DNA of 17,969 bases from CAVSEK01 sp963726975 (lineage in GTDB: Bacteria; Actinomycetota; Actinomycetes; Mycobacteriales; SCTD01): positions 1-17,969 of the forward strand of contig CAVSEK010000012.1 of the NCBI GenBank assembly GCA_963726975.1, in the 5' to 3' direction. Positions 13,887 to 17,969 of the stretch are shown here, piece by piece. Below the pieces are notes generated by a model. It saw nothing but the letters and a program-made list of their open reading frames with translations. It searched no databases and had not been told where the DNA came from. The position numbers were made by a program, and so were the translations under genes. How positions within the stretch are numbered: position 1 is the stretch's first letter; each line of letters begins with the position of its first letter.

Positions 13887-15521
13887 TCACTTGAGCAGGG
13901 CCTCGTCTGCCCGGCGGGCCCAGACCGCGAAGCGCTCGCCGGGCTCGCGGTGCTCCAGGTAGCTGCGCAGCAGGCGCTCGACGTAGTCCGGCGCCTCGTC
14001 GGCGGTGACCTTCAGGCCGCGGGACTTGCGGCCGAAGCCGGCGTCCTCGCCGAGCCGGCCGCCGAGGTGCACCTGGAAGCCCTCGACGCCGTCGACGATG
14101 GAGCCCTTGAGGCCGATGTCGCCGGTCTGGAACCGGGCGCAGGAGTTCGGGCAGCCGTTGACGTTCAGGGTGATCGGCTCGTCGAAGTCGGGGAGGCGCT
14201 TCTCGAGCTCGGTGTAGAGGTCGACCGAGCGGGCCTTGGTCTCGACGATCGCGAGCTTGCAGAACTCCAGGCCGGTGCAGGCCAGGGTGCCGCGGCGGAA
14301 GCGGGAGGGGCGCACCCGCAGGTCCTCGGACTCGAGCTCGTCGACGAGGGTGTCGAGGTGCTCGTCGGGCACGCCGAGCAGTACCAGGCCCTGCTGGGCG
14401 GTGGTGGCGATGCGGCCGTCGCCGTACCGCTCGGCGAGCGAGGCGACGCGGGTCAGCTGCGAGCCCGAGGTCCGGCCGGCGCGGGGCACGGCGCCGACGT
14501 ACGAGCGGCCGTCGCGCTGGCGGTGCACGCCGACGTGGTCGCGGCCCTCGACGGGCGAGGCCACGGGGGCCGGGCCGTCGGGCAGCGGCGCCGTGAGGTA
14601 CTCGGTCTCCAGGACCTGGCGGAACTTCTCCGGGCCCCAGTCGGCGAGCAGGAACTTCAGGCGCGCGTGCATGCGCGAGCGGCGGTAGCCGTAGTCCCGG
14701 AAGACCGCGCACACGCCCGCCCAGACCTCGGCGACCCGGTCCGGCTCGACGAACGTGCCGAGCCGCAGCCCGAGCTTGGGGTTGGTCGACAGGCCGCCGC
14801 CGACCCACAGGTCGTAGCCCTTGGTGCCGTCGGGCAGCTCGACGCCGACGAACGCGACGTCGTTGATCTCGTGGTTCGTGCAGTGCGCGGAGCAGCCCGA
14901 GATCGAGGTCTTGAACTTGCGCGGCAGGTTGGAGAAGGCGGGGTCGCCGACGTAGCGGTCACGGACCTGCTGCAGCACCTCGGTGGAGTCGAGCACCTCG
15001 TCGGAGGACACGCCGGCGAGCGGGCAGCCGATGATCACGCGCGGGCAGTCGCCGCAGGCCTCGGTCGTGTCCAGGCCGACCGCGTCCAGGCGCTCCCAGA
15101 TCGCCGGCACGTCCTCGACCCGGATCCAGTGCAGCTGGATGTTCTGCCGGTCGGTGACGTCGGCGACGTCCCGGCCGTACTCGGTGCTGATCTGCCCGAT
15201 CACCCGGAGCTGCTCCGCCGTCAACTGGCCGCCGTCGACCCGGATCCGCAGCATGAAGTACGGCGCCTCGAGCTCCTCGGGCTCCAGCACGGCGGTCTTG
15301 CCACCGGGGATGCCCTCGGCGCGCTGGGTGTAGAGGCCGAACCAGCGGAAGCGCCCGCGCAGGTCACCGCCGTCGATGCCGTCGAACCCGGTCTTGCTGT
15401 AGATGTCGACGATCCGCTGCTTGACCGTCAGCGGGTCGCTGTCCTTCTTGGACTGCTCGTTGGCGTTGAGGGGCTCGCGGTAGCCGAGCCCCCACTGGCC
15501 CTGTCCGCGCGTGGCGGGCAT
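13887..15521 (-). CDS. sir: Ferredoxin-dependent nitrite/sulfite reductase (siroheme, 4Fe-4S)
   Basis: A 544-residue enzyme that reduces sulfite to sulfide with six electrons from ferredoxin. It has the duplicated ferredoxin-like and siroheme-binding halves of the family: YFMLRIRVDGGQLTAEQLR (88-106), DVTDRQNIQLHWI (121-133), then the second copy near 340-385. The coupled siroheme/[4Fe-4S] ligands are Cys415 and Cys421 (ACTGLEFC) and Cys457 and Cys461 (NGCPNSC). Tyr64 (LYTQR) and Cys156 (EACGDCPR) sit where, as I recall, mycobacterial NirA has its Tyr-Cys crosslink, which favours sulfite over nitrite as substrate. ATG follows AGGAGACCCGT. A short leader peptide gene lies 65 bp upstream, and cysC is divergent. 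The 65-bp gap probably contains regulatory structure. Confidence 0.94.
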   Translation of the reverse strand: MPATRGQGQWGLGYREPLNANEQSKKDSDPLTVKQRIVDIYSKTGFDGIDGGDLRGRFRWFGLYTQRAEGIPGGKTAVLEPEELEAPYFMLRIRVDGGQLTAEQLRVIGQISTEYGRDVADVTDRQNIQLHWIRVEDVPAIWERLDAVGLDTTEACGDCPRVIIGCPLAGVSSDEVLDSTEVLQQVRDRYVGDPAFSNLPRKFKTSISGCSAHCTNHEINDVAFVGVELPDGTKGYDLWVGGGLSTNPKLGLRLGTFVEPDRVAEVWAGVCAVFRDYGYRRSRMHARLKFLLADWGPEKFRQVLETEYLTAPLPDGPAPVASPVEGRDHVGVHRQRDGRSYVGAVPRAGRTSGSQLTRVASLAERYGDGRIATTAQQGLVLLGVPDEHLDTLVDELESEDLRVRPSRFRRGTLACTGLEFCKLAIVETKARSVDLYTELEKRLPDFDEPITLNVNGCPNSCARFQTGDIGLKGSIVDGVEGFQVHLGGRLGEDAGFGRKSRGLKVTADEAPDYVERLLRSYLEHREPGERFAVWARRADEALLK

Positions 15522-15541
15522 ACGGGTCTCCTGGGGGTGTC

Positions 15542-15581
15542 GCGGGGACGAGGGACGGTGCGGGGACGTCATCGGACCCGC
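15542..15581. promoter_or_regulatory. Direct repeat and hairpin between leader peptide and sir
   Basis: GCGGGGACG occurs at 15542-15550 and again at 15560-15568. The second copy also forms an arm (GCGGG, 15560-15564) with CCCGC at 15577-15581. These lie between the leader peptide stop (15586) and the sir ribosome site, the place for an attenuator-type switch. Pairing alternatives are plausible but not computed. Confidence 0.35.
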
Positions 15582-15585
15582 GGCG

Positions 15586-15660
15586 TCAGGCGGCGCTGGC
15601 CACCCGGAGCAGGTCGACGTGGCGGCGTCGCGTGAGGACCGCACCAGCCGTCGCACCCAT
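15586..15660 (-). CDS. Putative sulfur-gene leader peptide (RRHVDLLRVAS motif)
   Basis: A 24-residue open frame from ATG at 15658-15660 to TGA, ending in RRRHVDLLRVASAA. I recall this RHVDLLRVAS core as the mark of a family of very short actinobacterial leader peptides placed upstream of sulfur-assimilation genes; NCBI labels such ORFs 'putative leader peptide'. Here it sits 64 bases before the sir start on the same strand. It has no cysteine codon, so a simple polycysteine attenuator like those known in mycobacteria does not fit; the conserved peptide itself, or its Arg-rich codons, may be sensed. A second ATG at 15667-15669 is in frame. A possible -10 (GACGAT) about eight bases upstream of the ATG raises the option of a leaderless transcript. 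Confidence 0.6.
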   Translation of the reverse strand: MGATAGAVLTRRRHVDLLRVASAA

Positions 15661-15667
15661 GGGCACC

Positions 15668-15673
15668 ATCGTC
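15668..15673 (-). promoter_or_regulatory. Possible -10 element for leader peptide and sir
   Basis: On the minus strand this is GACGAT, with the key A at position 2 and T at position 6 of actinobacterial -10 elements. It ends seven bases before the leader ATG, which would place the transcript start at or near that ATG. No convincing -35 hexamer was found. Confidence 0.3.
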
Positions 15674-15796
15674 CCACACCCGGCCCCGGACGGCCGGGCG
15701 CGCAGCGGGCCGCCCGGCCACGCCCGCTGGGGCGGTCGCGTTCCCCCGGGCGGGTTGCCGTCCGCGCGGGCGGCCACAGCGGCCGGTCACGCGCCG

Positions 15797-15802
15797 TACC
15801 CT
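15797..15802 (+). promoter_or_regulatory. Possible -10 element for cysC
   Basis: TACCCT fits the TAnnnT pattern and lies 38 bases before the cysC GTG, leaving room for the ribosome site. No good -35 at the right distance. The remainder of the divergent gap 15674-15796 is GC-rich with no open frame or strong dyad that I can support. Confidence 0.25.
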
Positions 15803-15840
15803 CGCAGGCACGCCGCCGGCGCCGACCCCGAGGAGACCTG

Positions 15841-16434
15841 GTGACCACCCTGCAGCAGTCCGCCGCCACCGGCGACGCCGACCGCGAGGCCGCGTCCCGC
15901 GGGGCGACCGTCTGGCTGACCGGCCTGTCCGGCGCGGGCAAGAGCACCCTGTGCGAGGCGCTGGCCGCGCGCCTCACCGGCAGCGTCGAGCTGCTCGACG
16001 GCGACGAGGTCCGCGAGTTCCTCTCCAAGGGCCTGGGCTTCTCCCGCGAGGACCGCGACACCAACGTGCTGCGGATCGGCTGGGTCGCCTCGACGCTCGC
16101 CAAGCACGGCGTGCTGGTGCTGGCCGCCGTCATCAGCCCGTACGCCGAGACCCGCGAGGCCGTCCGGGCGCTGCACGACAAGCGTGGCGCCGGCTTCCTC
16201 GAGGTGCACGTCGCCACTCCCGTCGAGGTCTGCGCCGAGCGCGACGTCAAGGGCCTGTACGCCAAGCAGGCGGCCGGCGAGATGACCGGCCTGACCGGTG
16301 TCGACAGCCCGTACGAGGCGCCGACCGCCCCGGACGTGGTCGTGCCGACCCACGAGCAGACGCTGGAGCAGTCGGTCGAGCAGCTGCTCGCCGAGCTGGA
16401 CGCCCGCGGGCTGCTGGAGGGCCGCCGGCTCTAG
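15841..16434 (+). CDS. cysC: CysC, adenylylsulfate (APS) kinase
   Basis: A 197-residue kinase that phosphorylates APS to PAPS. The Walker A loop GLSGAGKST lies at 28-36. DGDEVREFLSKGLGFSREDR carries the APS-binding family signature (DGD-x-hR and GLGFS-x-x-DR), then the NVLRIGWVASTLAKHG helix, AAVISPYAETREA and CAERDVKGLYAKQAAGEM, with the KGLYAKQ segment that positions APS. The start GTG follows GAGGAG five bases upstream. Size is standard for a stand-alone APS kinase; no fused sulfurylase domain. It is divergent from sir, with no cysD or cysN in the window. As CysH here is the APS-using type, PAPS is more likely needed for sulfation than for reduction. Confidence 0.94.
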   Translation: MTTLQQSAATGDADREAASRGATVWLTGLSGAGKSTLCEALAARLTGSVELLDGDEVREFLSKGLGFSREDRDTNVLRIGWVASTLAKHGVLVLAAVISPYAETREAVRALHDKRGAGFLEVHVATPVEVCAERDVKGLYAKQAAGEMTGLTGVDSPYEAPTAPDVVVPTHEQTLEQSVEQLLAELDARGLLEGRRL

Positions 16435-16475
16435 GCCGCGCCGCGGGCGTCGGGCCGCGCCGCCGACTCCGTGCC

Positions 16476-16528
16476 TCCGGCTCCGGGCCGTGCTTCCGGC
16501 TCCGGGCCGTGCTTCCGGCCCCGGGCCG
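16476..16528. repeat. 19-bp tandem repeat after cysC
   Basis: TCCGGCTCCGGGCCGTGCT occurs twice in exact tandem (16476-16494, 16495-16513), followed by a third, partial and diverged copy (16514-16528). It lies in the 138-bp convergent gap between cysC and the Rrf2 gene and is GC-rich and hairpin-prone. No coding sense is evident. Confidence 0.8.
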
Positions 16529-16533
16529 CCGGG

Positions 16534-16553
16534 CCGCGCGTGGCGGAGCGCGG
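16534..16553. terminator. Hairpin between convergent cysC and Rrf2 genes
   Basis: CCGCGC (16534-16539) and GCGCGG (16548-16553) are perfect arms around an eight-base loop, 20 bases past the Rrf2 stop and 100 past the cysC stop. There is no T run, as is usual for GC-rich actinobacterial terminators, so it could serve either strand. Confidence 0.4.
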
Positions 16554-16572
16554 TGTCACCGGCTGCGGCGGG

Positions 16573-17079
16573 TCAGGCGCCAGTGGGCCGGCGCGCCCGC
16601 GGGTCCACCGACTGCCACGCCCGCGCCGGCTCGTTGAGCGCCAGGACCCCCTCGGGCAGCGTGCCGGCGACGACCTGCTCGAGCGTGGTGCTTTCGAGCA
16701 CGCCGCGCACGGCGGCGCGCAGCGCCACCCAGACGTCGCGCAACCGCTCCGCCGCGCCCTCGTAGTCGAGCTCCTCCGGCCGGGTGCCGTGCACCAGGGC
16801 GAGCGGTCCCTCCAGCGCGCGGACGACGTCGGCGATGGTCACGGCGTAGGCGGGGCGCGCCAGCCGGTGCCCGCCCACCGGTCCCCGGCGGCTGGCGACG
16901 ATGCCGGCGCGGCGCAGCTCGATGAGGATGACGTCCAGGAAGGCGCGCGGGATGCCTTGCGCCGCAGCGATGTCGTCAGCCTTGACCGGGACGGCCGAGG
17001 TGCCGTCCGCCCCGACGTCGGCGGCCGCGAGGTGGCACAGCGCCCGCAGGGCGTAGTCGGACTTCGCGGAGATCTGCAC
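16573..17079 (-). CDS. Rrf2 family transcriptional regulator
   Basis: A 168-residue DNA-binding protein beginning QISAKSDYALRALCHLA, the classic Rrf2 N-terminus. The winged helix continues VKADDIAAAQGIPRAFLDVILIELRRAGIVASRRGPVGGHRLARP, with the recognition helix in AFLDVILIELRRAG and the wing in RRGPVGGHRLARP; ALEGPLAL is the family's post-wing segment. Only one cysteine (Cys15) is present, so it lacks the three cysteines that bind the [Fe-S] cluster in IscR or NsrR. That resembles the cluster-free, cysteine-metabolism regulator CymR type, but no orthology is claimed. It is divergent from cysG and near cysC, so sulfur control is a reasonable inference. GTG at 17077-17079 has no evident ribosome site. 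Confidence 0.88.
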   Translation of the reverse strand: MQISAKSDYALRALCHLAAADVGADGTSAVPVKADDIAAAQGIPRAFLDVILIELRRAGIVASRRGPVGGHRLARPAYAVTIADVVRALEGPLALVHGTRPEELDYEGAAERLRDVWVALRAAVRGVLESTTLEQVVAGTLPEGVLALNEPARAWQSVDPRARRPTGA

Positions 17080-17088
17080 GTACCGAGT

Positions 17089-17103
17089 GTGGCGCGGCGC
17101 CAC
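17089..17103. promoter_or_regulatory. Candidate operator GTGGCGC-G-GCGCCAC between Rrf2 gene and cysG
   Basis: A perfect 7+1+7 palindrome in the 63-bp divergent gap, 10 bases upstream of the Rrf2 start and 39 upstream of the cysG start. Its size and position fit autoregulation by the Rrf2 protein and shared control of cysG. Rrf2 operators are often imperfect dyads of this scale. Confidence 0.5.
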
Positions 17104-17142
17104 GCGGGGCCCGCGCCGGGACCGGCCTGTCATCCTGGAGAG

Positions 17143-17969
17143 GTGCAGGCCTTCCCGCTCTTCCTCGACCTGCGCGGTCGCCGCGTGCTCGTCGTCGGTG
17201 GCGGTCCCGTCGCCCTGCGCCGGGCCACCGCCCTGGCCGCGGCCGGCGCCGACCTGCACGTGGTCGCGCCCGACGTCCGCGACGAGATGCCCGGTCAGGT
17301 CGAGCGGCGCCCCTTCCGGCCGTCTGACGTCGACGGTGCGTGGCTCGTCGTCACCGCCACCGGGGTGGTCGACGCCGAGGTCGCGGCTGCCTGCGAGGAG
17401 CGCGGCACGTGGTGCGTGCGCGCCGACGACGCCGCGCTCTCGGGAGCATGGGTGCCGGCCGTCGCCCGGGTCGACGACGTGGTCGTGGCGATCACCGCCG
17501 GGCGCGACCCCCGGCGCGCGGTCGCCCTGCGCGACGCGCTCGCCCTGGCCGTCGAGACGGGGGAGCTGCCGCTGCGCCGGCACCGCGCGGGAGCGGGCAG
17601 TGTCGCCCTCGTGGGGGGTGGCCCCGGCGACCCGGGGCTGGTGACCGTGCGCGGTCGGCGCCTGCTGGCCGGCGCCGACGTCGTCGTCGCGACCGCTCGC
17701 CCGGCACGTCCCACTGCCTGACGGGGTCGAGGTGGTCGAGGTCGGCAAGCGCCCCAGCAGGGCGTCGTGGCGGCAGGAGGAGATCGACGCGCTGCTCATG
17801 GACCTCGCTCGCCGGGCCGCCGGGTCGTCCGCTCAAGGCGGTGACGTGCACCTGTTCGCCCGCGGGGCGGAGGAGGTCGCGGCCTGTGTCGCGGCCAGGG
17901 TGCCGGTCGAGGTGGTCCCCGGGTGAGCTCGGCCTTCGCGGTTCCGGCCTGGCCGGCGTCCCGGTCACC
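17143..17969 (+). CDS. cysG: CysG, siroheme synthase; 3' half frame-broken and cut by window end
   Basis: The gene makes siroheme for sulfite reductase. Residues 1-~150 are an intact precorrin-2 dehydrogenase/ferrochelatase domain: FPLFLDLRGRRVLVVGGGPV with NAD loop GGGPVA (19-24), then VTATGVVDAEVAAACEERG and VVVAITAGRDPRRAVALRD. Next comes the uroporphyrinogen-III methyltransferase domain: VALVGGGPGDPGLVTVRGRR, then the frame fails. Pieces recognisable across frames are VEVVEVGKRPSRASWRQEEI, FARGAEEVAACVAARVPVEV, and SSAFAV. Single-base gaps are inferred near 17690, 17696, 17818, 17832, 17838, 17922 and 17946. Repairing them gives a family-like CobA domain (RVVRLKGGD, VVPGVSSAFAVPGLAGVPVT). 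GTG at 17143 follows GGAG at short spacing. It diverges from the Rrf2 gene. Confidence 0.85.

Noticed and set aside
15522..16265. Extension of sulfite reductase into the cysC region
   Set aside because: ATG at 15521 has a clear AGGAG site and matches the family's N-terminus; the extension is antisense to cysC.
16476..16528. Possible CRISPR or mobile-element end
   Set aside because: Units are contiguous without spacers, and no transposase or terminal inverted repeat is near.
16471..17142. One long plus-strand frame leading into cysG
   Set aside because: Most of it is antisense to the Rrf2 gene, and cysG-like sequence begins only at QAFPLFLDLRG after 17143.

Overview
The window is very GC-rich, with dense genes, many GTG starts and GGAG-type ribosome sites. 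This fits a high-GC actinobacterium (Actinomycetota). Protein content points loosely towards pigmented soil or rock lineages such as Geodermatophilales or Kineosporiales, but the order cannot be fixed from the sequence alone. No mobile elements, tRNAs, rRNAs or CRISPR arrays were seen.

Layout. (1) 1-2430, assorted genes: the tail of a TauE/SafE-type permease, a truncated COG4705-type membrane protein, a GNAT acetyltransferase and a YihY/BrkB membrane protein. (2) 2463-10068, a carotenoid region on the minus strand. Reading in transcription order, it runs CrtA-like monooxygenase, GNAT, CrtO-like FAD oxidoreductase, unknown acidic protein, CruF-like hydratase, CruG-like glycosyltransferase. Neighbours in this run overlap by 4-8 bp. 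A secreted AMIN-like/peptidoglycan-binding protein and a separate phytoene desaturase (crtI) follow. The predicted output is a hydroxylated, ketolated, glycosylated carotenoid. (3) 10165-17969, a split sulfur-assimilation region: cysH, sulfite reductase with a zinc-ribbon partner and a short upstream leader peptide, cysC, an Rrf2 regulator and divergent cysG (siroheme synthesis). It is interrupted by an MMPL transporter and a divergent GNAT.

Sulfur logic: CysH reduces APS to sulfite, Sir reduces sulfite to sulfide using siroheme, CysG makes the siroheme, and CysC makes PAPS. The Rrf2 protein is a plausible local regulator.

A striking property is the number of single-base reading-frame breaks. 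The COG4705 fragment, crtI, cruF, crtO-like, GNAT and crtA-like genes each carry one or more, and the methyltransferase half of cysG carries about seven in its last 280 bp. In each case one inferred base change restores a family-like protein, often at a short C or G run, and there are no in-frame nonsense changes. I read most as consensus errors, but decay of the pigment operon is an alternative. The most interesting biology is the unusual carotenoid gene combination with two non-canonical passengers, and the leader peptide with candidate operators in the sulfur region.
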